A DNA stretch of 64,000 nucleotides from Limnanthes douglasii subsp. nivea (lineage: Eukaryota; Streptophyta; Magnoliopsida; Brassicales; Limnanthaceae), in the NCBI GenBank assembly GCA_036936605.1, contig JAUPFV010000001.1, forward strand, positions 345,971,081 through 346,035,080, written 5' to 3'. Both the position numbers and the translations under genes were made by a program. This document shows positions 34,396 to 43,482 of the stretch, piece after piece. A model generated the notes under the pieces. That model was not told the DNA's origin and did no database searches. It saw only the letters and a program-made list of their open reading frames with translations. The number at the start of each line of letters is the position of its first letter. The first letter of the stretch is position 1.

Positions 34396-34623
34396 AAAAA
34401 AACACATTTAGTCCCTCCTCTTCACCAAAAGTCGAAGAACAATTGTTCGTTCGTAGTCAAACGGAAGTCGGTTCTCGACCGAAAGAGATATATCGCGAGT
34501 TGAAGATTAAAGACCCGCAAAATGTATCAAGCATGCGCACGATATACAACATGCGGCAAAAACATGATTTGGTTGATAAAGCGGGTAAGACCCAAATGCA
34601 ATACTTGTTTGCTAAGTTAAAAG

Positions 34624-35081
34624 TGGTCAGGATAAAAACAGCCTAGGGGTAGGCTAGTAATTTCAAGTAGAGTTTCAAGATGATGTAAGGGTGTTTCAAG
34701 GTGGTGTGAAGGTGTTTCAAGGTGGTGTGAAGGTGTTTCAAGGTGGAGAGAGAATTAAGCAGCTTGGCAGCAGTTAATTTTTATTGCTCGAAGTTAATGC
34801 TGGTGGTTGAGTATTTATAGCATGTTATTTGGGCCCTTATGGGCTTTCGGGTCAAGTTTAATGGACCCGGGTCATGTTTAAAGACCCATGAGTTCTAAGC
34901 AGGAGGACAGGTAGCTTAGTCAAGAAGTGTTTAGGTTTTTTAGTACTTTAGTCATAGTTCGAACAGCTCTAGGCTCACATTGGTTCGAAGAGATCTGTCC
35001 GGTTCAAAAGTTCTGTCCGGTGTTCGGAGAGAATTACACTGATCTGCCCTTCCGGGGAGCACTCCGCATTCAGACTCATCA
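34624..35081 (-). mobile_element. solo LTR (gypsy, element 1/2 family) with 5-bp TSD
   Basis: A 458-bp insert begins TGGTCAGGATAAAA and ends AGACTCATCA, flanked by AAAAG at 34619-34623 and 35082-35086. Removing insert and one TSD copy restores the transposase frame. The start matches the LTR at 11263, and the middle (GGGCCCTTATGGGCTTTCGG, TTAAAGACCCATGAG, AGCTTAGTCA) matches the LTR at 6287. It contains a tandem GGTGTTTCAAGGTGGTGTGA repeat near 34690-34745. Orientation is inferred from the related LTRs. Confidence 0.9.
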
Positions 35082-36629
35082 AAAAGAACACGAGTACTAT
35101 GTTTGGGAGCGAAGTTGTGAAGCAACGGACGAGATCCTCGAGTTGTTTTTTGCACACCCTAAAAGCATCGATTTCATGCGCACTTTTCCTCAAGTTCTTA
35201 TAATGGATAGCACGTACAAGACTACAAGGTATAAGATGCCTTTACTTGAAATAGTGGGCCAAACTTCGACGAAGAAGACATTTTGTGTTGCTTTTGTTTT
35301 TTGAGCTCTGAGAAACAAGAGAACTACACTTGGGGGTTGAGTGTTCTAAAGATGGTGTTGACGAACAACAAGTTCCCATTACCTAACATTATCGTCACCG
35401 ATAGGGAGTTGGCTTTAATGAATGCTATCGACGATATATTTCCGGACGCAACTCATATGCTATGCACTTGGCATATTGGTAAGAACGTCACCTCTTACGC
35501 TAGAAAAGTTTTACCGAATGTGGAAATGGCCGAAGAGTTCGGGGAATATTACCAAAGGGTAGCCTATTCGGCCACGCTCGAAGACTATAACAAAAACCTT
35601 GCCGATATGCACCACACGTTCGCATTTTGTCTATTGGCTATCGACTACGTTATGAAGCAATGGATTGACGAATATGGACACAAATTCCTCAATATTCACA
35701 CGAACAAATTTAAACATTTTGGCAACCAAACTAGCAACCGGTGAGTTACATTTTCATCTCCACACAATATTTTTTTAATATAAAGTGTTAGAAATCTAAT
35801 GTAAGGGCGGAGAGTGCTCACTCTAGCCTCAAGTGGAAAATTGGTAGTAGTCCATGCACGTTCGAACAATTTTGGAAACATGTTCATGCACACCTATCCG
35901 CTCAACACTCTAACATTTTCGAGTCATTCGAGCGTAGTAGGTATCGTCCAAGAAACTCAACTAGGGGGCCTAACAAAACCATCTACAAGGATGTCAAAGG
36001 TGAGCTTTCATCTCAAGCTATAGAATTAATAGAGACAAATCTCGCAACGGCCTTGAAAATATGGTTCACACCCGGAGTGTGTGGGTGTATTATTAGGACA
36101 ACTCATAATTTACCATGTGCATACGAATTAGCTTTGATTTATAAAGAAGGAAGGCCGGTTAGAAAAGATGAGTGTGATGTCTATTGGAGTACGTTAAGGA
36201 TCAAACCTAATGAGGAGTTTGATACCGAAGACGAGCTCACTAGAAAAATCTCCTTAATAGGTAGCACCATCCGCGGTTACGGGAAACACATCCAAGACCA
36301 CATTATAAATAGGATGATGCAAATCCTAGATCCCGCTAGAAGTCATGTTTTGGACAATAAGGAGCCGGTTGTTACTAAGGGTAGGAAAAAAGCCGGCCGG
36401 GACAAATCAACTCAACGGGACCCTAGCGAGTGGGAATACGATGGTAGTCTAGGCGCTAGCACTCCCGGCACGATTGGTAGCACGACCGCCTCGATAGGTA
36501 ATAGAACATTTCTACCGCCAAAAAACAAGACGAAAGAAAAAGCGAAAACCAAGGCTCAACCGAAGAAAGATAAAGTGCCTCGACCGAAAAAAATCATCAA
36601 AGGGAAAATATTTTAGCGGGTACGAGAGT

Positions 36630-37321
36630 GGGTTTCCTAGCTATTTGCATGACTACATTTCTAGCGTCGAAGACGTCTCTCCCGACGGTAATTGCGGATT
36701 CCGAGCCGTTGCTTTGACGGTATACGGTAAATCCGATTCATGGGACCAAGTTAGATGGGATTTGATCGGCGAATTGCAAAACGAACGTGAGCTATGGGAG
36801 AGAGTGTTTGATGGTTCACAAGGTGTAGATAACCTTGTGAGAAGGTTGAACGTTTTCGAATTGTATGGTGCCGGTACTAGGCATTGGATGACGTTACCCG
36901 ATTTAGGGTTAGTGATAGCCACTAGATACCAATGTATCGTATACCACATTTCACTCCACCAATCGTACACTTATCTACCTCTACGTGGTGTGCCTCCTCG
37001 ATCATGTCCTAACCTCACAATTGGTATAGGTTTCGTTCACGGTAACTATTTCGTCAAAGTAAGTTTACAAATGTGTGTTTCAATTTTATATATTATTTTT
37101 GTGACCAAATATTTATCTACCTTTTACTTGTGTAGGTTGTGTTGGATGGACCACTTTCGGAAATATATCCTACTTGGTTTCCGTTTCGTACGGATCATGA
37201 CGTGACCGGTTGGGCAATACCGCTCGACAAGAGATTGAACAAACATAACCAAATCAAGCCCGCGCAACCATCGATCGCACACGAAGAGCTACCACGTGTC
37301 TTCGATTTGAATGAAGACTAA
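36630..37321 (+). pseudogene. OTU domain of the MULE protein, catalytic His replaced
   Basis: The domain starts FPSYLHDYISSVEDVSPDGN, with the Asp-Gly-Asn-Cys nucleophile box DGNCGFRAV, and continues WDQVRWDLIGEL, HWMTLPDLGLVIATRYQCIV and IGFVHGNYFVK. A 77-bp intron (37059-37135, GTAAGT to TGTAG) is followed by VVLDGPLSEIYPTWFPFR and DLNED-stop at 37321. Related plant OTU domains usually read NHFVKV where this has NYFVKV, so the catalytic His seems to be Tyr. A proteolytically inactive OTU is likely. Confidence 0.75.
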
Positions 37322-37609
37322 TAATTTGATTATGCATTACTTGTTTTTATCCCGTTGTGTTTACGAATACTTTTTTTTACTTTCACCTCGGTTTGTAATC
37401 GATACTCCCACGTTTTATTTATTTTTAAAATTCCATTTCATATAATTATTGTAAAAACAAGTTGCACAAAACAATTAAATTGCTAGTCCCCCAAAAAATT
37501 ACAATTTTATCAAAAAAAGTGTGAAAAAATTACAAAATTCGGCACAGTGGCGGATTTTCAAACTGTGAACGCTTGATTTTGCACAAATTGCGAACCCCTA
37601 CCACTATGA
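37322..37609. other. 3' flank of the MULE-OTU gene
   Basis: AT-rich 3' untranslated-like sequence with T- and A-runs. No gene seen. Confidence 0.4.
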
Positions 37610-37650
37610 TTTGGCAAAATCGCGAAGGTGGTGTTCGCGATTTTGTCAAA
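37610..37650. repeat. 17-bp stem hairpin containing TCGCGA
   Basis: The arm TTTGGCAAAATCGCGAA (37610-37626) pairs with TTCGCGATTTTGTCAAA (37634-37650) with one mismatch and a 7-base loop. Further TTCGCGAA-like sites lie at about 37668 and 37698. Confidence 0.85.
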
Positions 37651-37734
37651 TTACATGGGCCTGCATTCGCGAATCCGGCGTTTTACAAGTACCTGTGTTC
37701 GCGAAACCCACTGTAAATTTTGTTTTTTCAACAT

Positions 37735-38220
37735 TTTGTGACCTTCTCGATTCCAAAACTGATTTTTCTTTTTACCAACATCAAACATTAGTCAAGTGGC
37801 CCTAATGATTTGAATTTTGTGGAAAAAAAAACTCAAAAAAGTTTAAAAAAAAACTACATCAAAGTAGCCTAAAATGGTCACATTTTGTGACCTTCTCGAC
37901 TCCAAAACTGATTTTTCTTTTTACCAACATCAAACATTAGTCAAGTGGCCCTAATGATTCGAATTTTGTGGGAAAAAAAAAACTCAAAAAAGTTAAAAAA
38001 AAAAACTACATCAAAGTAGCCTAAAATGGTCACATTTTGTGACCTTCTCGACTCCAAAAGTGATTTTTATTTTTACCAATATCAAACATTAGTCAAGTGG
38101 CCCTAATGATTCGAATTTTTTGGGGAAAAAAACTCAAAAAAGTTTAAAAAAAAAACTACATCAAAGTAGCCTAAAATGGTCACATTTTGTGACCTTCCCG
38201 ACTCCAAAACTCATTTTCTT
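37735..38220. repeat. 150-bp tandem repeat, three full units and a partial
   Basis: ACCTTCTCGA or its variant starts at 37741, 37890, 38042 and 38192, giving periods of 149, 152 and 150. Each unit includes CAAACATTAGTCAAGTGGCC, an A-rich stretch with CTCAAAAAAG and AGTAGCCTAAAATGGTCACA. It lies between the OTU gene and the SANT-like cluster. It may be subterminal to the MULE. Confidence 0.95.
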
Positions 38221-38432
38221 TCTAATCTGATTTTTTTAAAACCATTATTATTAGTTGTGATTTGAAGTATAAGATATATGAACCGACTAAAAACTACTTA
38301 AAAGTAGGATAGCGTTGTCAGACATGTAAGGATAACGTAATCTGGATGGGCGACTAATGTGGTGACACATAATATATACAAAAATACACACATATGGAAG
38401 ATAACTATTACAACCCACGTTGTTTAAATCAG

Positions 38433-38496
38433 GGTCTCATTATAGCGAAAGATAACATTGCATTCGAAATAGTATGAATTTAGCTATAATGAGACC
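38433..38496. promoter_or_regulatory. palindromic element upstream of SANT-like gene A
   Basis: GGTCTCATTATAGC at 38433-38446 and its exact reverse complement at 38483-38496 flank 36 bases. It lies 130-193 bases before the ATG of gene A. A relaxed version lies upstream of gene B at 39826-39875. Function is inferred only from position. Confidence 0.5.
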
Positions 38497-38537
38497 TTAT
38501 CCAAATATTAAACGCCCACCAAAATTGAGTCGCCTCC

Positions 38538-38544
38538 TATAAAA
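38538..38544 (+). promoter_or_regulatory. TATA box of gene A
   Basis: TATAAAA lies 82 bases upstream of the ATG at 38626, a normal plant spacing if the leader is about 50 bases. Confidence 0.45.
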
Positions 38545-38625
38545 TGGGACATAAAATCTAAAATAATACGACACATTTGCAACCTGCCGCACGAACAAAA
38601 ATATAAAACTCGTTAACGTTTACAT

Positions 38626-39000
38626 ATGGAGTTTACGGCGGACGAAGATTACCACATGCTTCGAGCTGTGAAGATTGCACGCGATATACTGGGGGAAGAT
38701 ACAAGCGATCAGTTTTTCGAGCGTGTCCTATGTACGATGTATATGAACTACGGTCGTTTAGGTACAAGAGGTGTCGTTATACGTACTCGTGAGCAGATCA
38801 AAAGCAGATACAATTTTTGCAAGCCAATACAGCATTTGTGTTTCTTGCCATCGCTTATTAAGCGAGAAGCAGCCTCCGTTTGGAACCTAACCTTGATAGA
38901 CTACATCACAAGGGATATGGTAGCATTGTTAGAGGACAAAATAATTGCAAGGGGTGGAGTGGATGATGTGGAATACAAACTTAGATACGACTACGACTAA
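38626..39000 (+). CDS. small Myb/SANT-like protein, gene A
   Basis: Intact 124-residue frame beginning MEFTADEDYHMLRAVKIARD. The pattern [W/F]T..ED..L..AV..A, then FFERVLCTMYMNYG, REQIKSRYNFCKPIQHL and DYITRDM resembles trihelix or Myb/SANT-like DNA-binding modules, with Phe in place of the first Trp. It is clearly paralogous to gene B (39337-39714) and more distantly to genes C and D. The uninterrupted frame, TATA box and palindrome upstream suggest it may still be expressed. No catalytic residues. Assignment to SANT/Myb is by pattern only; a plant-specific small family of other origin is possible. Confidence 0.65.
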   Translation: MEFTADEDYHMLRAVKIARDILGEDTSDQFFERVLCTMYMNYGRLGTRGVVIRTREQIKSRYNFCKPIQHLCFLPSLIKREAASVWNLTLIDYITRDMVALLEDKIIARGGVDDVEYKLRYDYD

Positions 39001-39023
39001 GCCTTCCACTTATGCAGTGTTAC

Positions 39024-39220
39024 GTATTACTGGTTGTTGTTTGAAGTTGTCAATTTTCTTATCAGTTGTTGTTTGAAGTTGTGAGTTTCGTATTACTGTT
39101 TGTTGTTTGAACTTGTCAATTTTCTTATCAGTTGTTGTTTGAAGTTGTGATTTTCGTATTACTGGTTGTTATTATTAAGGTGTGATTTTTTTATTAGTTG
39201 TTGTTTGAAGTTGTGGGTAC
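39024..39220. repeat. 66-bp tandem repeat between genes A and B
   Basis: GTATTACTG recurs at 39024, 39090 and 39156, with linkers such as GTTGTTTGAAGTTGTCAATT and TTCTTATCAGTTGTTG. It lies in the shared 3' region of the two convergent genes. Confidence 0.85.
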
Positions 39221-39336
39221 CAAATAATGTCTACAAAACAAGGTAATGAAAACTTTAACAAGTTATAGCATTAAGTAAAACAAACAGACAATACAGAAAC
39301 TACCAGATGGAAACTATTAAAAACATATCGCAATGC

Positions 39337-39714
39337 TCAATCGTCGAAGTCGTAGCCCAAGTTGTCGTCAGACTCAATCCCCTCTTCCCTCTCAGTAATC
39401 CTATTCTCAAGATACGCTACCATATCCTTCGTGATGTAGTCTACCACAGTCATGTTCCAAACGGTAGCTGCTTCTTGCTTAATTTTAAAGGGTAGAAACA
39501 ACAAATGATCCATTGGTTTGCAAAAAATGTACCTCTCCTTGATTTGGTCACAGTTACGCACGACAAAACCTTCAGTTCCTAAATGCCCGTAGTTGTAGTA
39601 CATATTACACAAGACCAGCTCGAAAAATGCTTCGCTACTATCTTCTCCCAACTCTCGGTGGGCAAGTTTCACTGCCTCGAGCAAATGGTAATCTTCATTA
39701 GGGGTAAACTCCAT
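39337..39714 (-). CDS. small Myb/SANT-like protein, gene B
   Basis: Intact 125-residue frame, MEFTPNEDYHLLEAVKLAHR, FFELVLCNMYYNYGHLGTEG, CDQIKERYIFCKPMDHLLFL, DYITKDMVAYLENRI and an acidic end. More than half of the positions match gene A, including the DYIT.DM and FCKP blocks. The pair is convergent. A TATA box (39753-39759) lies 39 bases upstream of the ATG, with an E2F-like TTCCCGCC at 39783-39776 further up. Conservation of both frames suggests recent selection or recent duplication. Confidence 0.65.
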   Translation of the reverse strand: MEFTPNEDYHLLEAVKLAHRELGEDSSEAFFELVLCNMYYNYGHLGTEGFVVRNCDQIKERYIFCKPMDHLLFLPFKIKQEAATVWNMTVVDYITKDMVAYLENRITEREEGIESDDNLGYDFDD

Positions 39715-39752
39715 TGGTTAAATTGTTACTGTTCGAATAGTGTTTCGCGTCA

Positions 39753-39783
39753 ATTTATATGGTCGTGGTTGTTTGGGCGGGAA
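39753..39783 (-). promoter_or_regulatory. TATA box and E2F-like site of gene B
   Basis: The minus strand reads TTCCCGCC (39783-39776), then CATATAAATTG with TATAAAT at 39759-39753. TTCCCGCC matches the core known for E2F binding. The leader would be very short. Confidence 0.4.
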
Positions 39784-39825
39784 CTACATTAAAAGCAGAT
39801 GTTTTTGGCGGCAACTTTTTTAGGT

Positions 39826-39875
39826 GTCTCGTTATAGCGGAAAACCTGGTGATGGAAGTTTTGTTATAATGAGAC
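39826..39875. promoter_or_regulatory. degenerate copy of the palindromic element, between genes B and C
   Basis: GTCTCGTTATAGC (39826-39838) and GTTATAATGAGAC (39863-39875) are inverted copies with two mismatches. It sits 112-161 bases upstream of gene B and 122-171 bases upstream of gene C, so it could be a shared divergent element. Confidence 0.45.
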
Positions 39876-39996
39876 CCCTACTATTATTGCACTGCAAAGT
39901 TATTGTACTTTTTTAAATATCAGGTGTCGCATACTCATTTGTCCGCTTGGATTGCGGTATCATATTCTTACAGGTGTCGTTTATCGATAGGTCAAC

Positions 39997-40458
39997 TTGG
40001 ATAACGTTATCTTAACCATAAAAGTGGTACAGAAAGACGTAATTTTAGGCACAACAAATAATAGCCAATATACCAATTGCAAAAAAATATGTCCATGGAC
40101 TGAGTTGGAAGATCAATATCTGATGATGGCATCAGCTGAACTTGGTAATGAGACCATGATAGAGGGGGGGGGGGGGGGTAGAAAGTATTGGGAGGCGTTG
40201 CAATGAAAGATGTACTTCCTCTATGGAAGGGATGGTGTACAGCCGCCTACAATTTCAAGGCGTGTTGATGAGGTGAAATGTAGGTGGTCAGTCCTAGTCA
40301 CATTCCTCCAACATCCAGTTTCTGGCCTCACCGAGTTGGAACGTTGTGCTGCATGTAAGCGGTTCAACTGTAAGGTCACGGATTACTTAACACAGGACCA
40401 GCTGGAATCCGTCCGTGATGACATTATCGACATCCGGGTAGAGGAAATGTGTGACTAG
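39997..40458 (+). pseudogene. Myb/SANT-like gene C, one nonsense codon
   Basis: The frame reads CPWTELEDQYLMMASAELGN, a run of Gly from G15 (about 40164-40178), then RKYWEALQ-stop-KMYFLYG, VDEVKCRWSVLVTFLQHP and ends EEMCD-stop. The TGA at 40204-40206 could come from CGA by one transition. The WT..ED start and VKCRW block are closer to classical SANT-like plant proteins than genes A and B. The start codon is uncertain. Confidence 0.6.
40164..40178 (+). repeat. G15 mononucleotide run
   Basis: Fifteen consecutive G within gene C, coding Gly. Such runs are rare in AT-rich plant DNA and prone to length error. Confidence 0.9.
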
Positions 40459-41035
40459 CGAGATGCGAAAGAATAAAGGAAGTTGCAGACTATGTTTTAG
40501 CCTGTGTTTTATTTCATGTTTCAGTTTGTGTTAGAGTTTCTGATTCCGTTAATGTTTGCATTTATGTTTCAGTTTCTGATTCCGTTCATGTTGTCCGATA
40601 TCGACTCTAAGACGTATAAAAATAATAATAATGTTTTTCTGATTTGATTTTGTGGGTGTTTGTGGTGGTCAGAGTTAAATGGTACTCCTAAGTAAAAAGA
40701 AGTAGATTCAACTTAATTTATTGGTTGCAGGATATAATATTAATTTAATTGTTAATGGGTTTTAACCTAAGACGTTCTTGTTTTAAAATGGTATATAAAA
40801 ACAAATTAAATAAAAAGTTAATCTATGATGATGGATTTGTTATCCATATATTAGTTAATTTATTATGATCATGGACTACAATGTGATTACATTTAAAGAG
40901 TAGTTCATGTTTGAGAATAAATAAAAAAACTTATTTGTTGCAGGATAACAAGACTACATAAAAAAATCTAAACATATAGTAGTTCATCTGAAAATTATAA
41001 TATTGTATGGAAACATATGGAGGGAATGAAGTGAA
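40459..41035. other. AT-rich spacer, no gene seen
   Basis: Contains TTGGTTGCAGGATA (about 40723) and TTTGTTGCAGGATA (about 40936), a short direct repeat. No supported frame. Confidence 0.45.
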
Positions 41036-41037
41036 GG

Positions 41038-41086
41038 TTTCCCGCTTAAAAGAGATTTAAGCGGGAACAAAGACAACATTTCCCGC
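41038..41086. promoter_or_regulatory. triple E2F-like sites with perfect palindrome
   Basis: TTTCCCGC at 41038-41045 and 41079-41086, and GCGGGAA at 41061-41067. TTCCCGCTTAAA (41039-41050) and TTTAAGCGGGAA (41056-41067) form a perfect 12-bp inverted repeat with a 5-base spacer. TTTCCCGC matches the E2F consensus. TATAAATA follows at 41122-41129. Confidence 0.55.
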
Positions 41087-41121
41087 TAACAAAGTTTGAG
41101 CTGAACCACCCAGTTCGAGTT

Positions 41122-41129
41122 TATAAATA
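41122..41129 (+). promoter_or_regulatory. TATA box of gene D
   Basis: TATAAATA is 41 bases upstream of the ATG at 41170 and 36 bases downstream of the last E2F-like site. Confidence 0.5.
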
Positions 41130-41169
41130 CTATAATCAGACTAAGAAACTAAACATTTAAGGTATAACA

Positions 41170-41615
41170 ATGTGTGATTCGGGCTGGAACGTAGACGAAG
41201 ATGCAAATCTCCTAAACGCATTTGACATCGTGAGAGGTACAATGCAAGAGGAGGTTCCTGGCTTCATCGATGCGGTCTTGTGTACAGAATGTTCTTCAAC
41301 CACGGTATGGAGGCTTCCTGCCCAGGATGTATGATGCCCCGACCACGCACATGCAAAGAAGTGTTCGAAAGGTTAGCTTACCTTAAAACGGTGACTTTAC
41401 AAATCGAGTCACTTCCTTGGGAAGTCCGAACTAACCTCCGAAAGGTATTCGACATGGGATCGCAAAGTACAATCACGCCGGAGATGGTGTCGTATGCGAC
41501 ACAGTCGGAAGAGCAACAAATAGCAGACGCAATAGCGAGCGCCGTTGAAACGTATTCAACTCCCGAAGGAAGTAGTGATTCAGATGGGTATGGAATGAAC
41601 TATCCCACTCCATAG
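41170..41615 (+). pseudogene. Myb/SANT-like gene D, single frameshift
   Basis: The ATG at 41170 opens MCDSGWNVDEDANLLNAFDI, reaching FIDAVLC. The homologous continuation is in another frame, RMFFNHGMEASCPG and on to YATQSEEQQIADAIASAVET, ending at 41615. The break falls at TGTACAGAATG near 41281, where genes A and B read VLCTMYMNYG and VLCNMYYNYG. The upstream region has E2F-like sites and a TATA box. It is the most divergent of the four. Function unknown. Confidence 0.55.
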
Positions 41616-41999
41616 AACTAAGTGTGCAATGCTGACTGAGGGTTAGTTTATCTACCGTTTGCTTTAATTTAGTTGCTTATGTATTTTTAATTACGCAATG
41701 CTTTTGATTCATGTGTGTAATTTCCTTATGTATTTCTAATTATGCGAGAAATCTAGGTGTTATTGTTTAAGTGTTGTTGTTTTTAAGATACACATCATAT
41801 AAGCGAAAGCAACAACTTAAGCAAAACTAAAGCAAAAAAATAAGGTAGTATCAACTTATCCGAACAAAATCGACAAATAAAGAACCAAAATCAATTCCAT
41901 ACAACCATGTCAACTAAAGCAACAACTAAAGCAAAGCAAAAAAATAAGGTAGTATCAAACAACCGTCCTGGTAGTCATATAATACGAATGCACTCAAAC
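41616..41999. other. spacer with direct repeat, no gene
   Basis: GCAAAAAAATAAGGTAGTAT lies at about 41832 and again at about 41936, 104 bases apart, embedded in A-rich sequence. Confidence 0.6.
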
Positions 42000-43482
42000 T
42001 CAATCGAACTGGCGGTACTGGACCCCTAAAAGGTGACACTCGTGTATCTCCCGACGGAAGTCCTCCACACTTATCGACTCCGCTCTAGAATCAACATCAG
42101 TCACACGATCGGAAAGCTGATACAGTCGTGCCTGATATGTCATCGCACTAGGGGGCTCTAGAACATGTAAAGCAGATGGACCAAGAATACTAGGATCAAG
42201 CAGAACGTACCATAGGTGGTCACTGATCCATACATCGTACAAAGTGGTTGTGCCAGGACCGCCTATAGTGTATCTTTCACCGCGAATCCTCGGGTCAACA
42301 ACGTGTGACCCCCATGATATCCACGTGGCCTCATCCCACAAGAAGCGCGTGTTCATACGCTTTCGCCTATGTGTTGGTAAAACAGTCCACAGCGCCGGTG
42401 GTATCTCCTGAACGTGCCCTAGCTGTCGAGCCACCTGAAGCGGATAGTACGCCTCAACTACGTCGAACGCCTTCAGCGTGTGGTCAATCCAAGCTACAAG
42501 CTGAAGAGGGAAATGAGCACGATGCGTCTCGTAAGGCATGAACCAAAACTGTGTCATATGTTAGTTAGTAATCTTTAAAAAAATGTAAGTAATAATAAAT
42601 TAACGCTATGGAAACAAATATAACAAATCATTGTAACTCACATGGTTCTCCGTCAACGAAATCAGTCCCTGTCGGATTTTAATCCGAGTCTCATCATCCG
42701 CACGAAATGGCGTCGGTACATATCGGCACAGGGCCGGCATAGAACAGTCGTAGTTCGTGTTAATCGTAGGCAAACAGGTGGAGAAGTTATCGTATATCCA
42801 CGTCTCCAACAAGGCAGTACAACCCGCAATCCCTAAAGTCGCGTGCAGCGACGACTTTCCTAGGTGGTGGTACAGCTGAGCTAGTATATGTTGTCCCCAG
42901 TTATATCTAACGGATGAGGTATAATGCTCTACAAACTGGAGGTAATGTAAAGATATACTATTACCAGTCTTTCTCACCAGAACACAACAACCCAGCATAT
43001 GCAGCAGATAACCCCTAGTGACAAACTTTACATCACTATCAGACATGTTTTCATCCTTATAACAGGGTACCATGTACTGCTCGCATAAAAACTGTAAACG
43101 AACAGATCTACCATTACCCCCATGTTACGCCCTAACTCATACTTAAGCTCATCCACATCTATCCCTAATGCACTAGAATACCAAGCTACACGTTGTCCAT
43201 CACTAGAAAATGACTGAACTACGAAATCATCACCTGTGACCGGGAGACCAGTGATGACGTGGACGTCGTCTAGCGTAACCGTCATCTCAACGAAGCTGAA
43301 GTGAAAGGTGTTCGTCTCTGAATGCCACATCTCTAGAAAAGCATCTACAAGATGAACGTTGGTACTCCAACGCTCCAACACATCTACCAGTGGGCCGAAA
43401 CAAGTCATCATAACCGGCTCTCTTACCCTGTGCTGCCCAACAAGACCCCATGCACGGTGGGTACCGTACATAGAGTAGGTCC
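42000..43482 (-). pseudogene. plant mobile domain protein (MAIN/PP7L-like), 5' truncated
   Basis: The minus strand reads LVDVLERWSTNVHLVDAFLE, HFSFVEMTVTLDDVHVITGL, then in another frame FLCEQYMVPCYKDEN and RGYLLHMLGCCVLVRKTGNS, YNWGQHILAQLYHHLGK and WIYDNF. A 93-bp intron (42642-42549 side, GTGAGT to ACACAG) joins TENH to FWFMPYETHRAHFPLQ, and the frame ends at 42000. These blocks are the PMD signature found in MAIN and MAIL1, nuclear proteins linked to silencing and genome integrity, and in many transposons. The N-terminus is lost at 43482, where it joins gypsy RT in frame. A single-base frameshift sits in the T5 run near 43078. Confidence 0.75.

Larger units (their letters stand above)
34396..37321 (+). 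pseudogene. MULE transposase with C-terminal OTU protease domain
   Basis: Blocks: VEEQLFVRSQTEVGSRPKEI and MRTIYNMRQKH (34420-34560), a solo LTR (34624-35081), then YYVWERSCEATDEILELFFA, VLIMDSTYKTTRYKMPLLEI, IIVTDRELALMNAI, ATHMLCTWHIGKN and a 65-bp intron (35741-35805) before AESAHSSLKW. A SWIM-like region (GVCGCIIRTTHNLPCAYEL) and a basic tail follow. One base is missing in a T run near 35300 and one A is extra near 36610; past the latter the frame runs directly into FPSYLHDYISS and the OTU domain. So the ancestral protein was probably one transposase-OTU polypeptide. With only these breaks the copy is young. Confidence 0.85.

Noticed and set aside
43070..43100. Very short intron explaining the PMD frame change
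   Set aside because: Only about 26 bases would lie between the best donor and the TTTACAG acceptor, too short for plant splicing; a one-base deletion in the T run is simpler.
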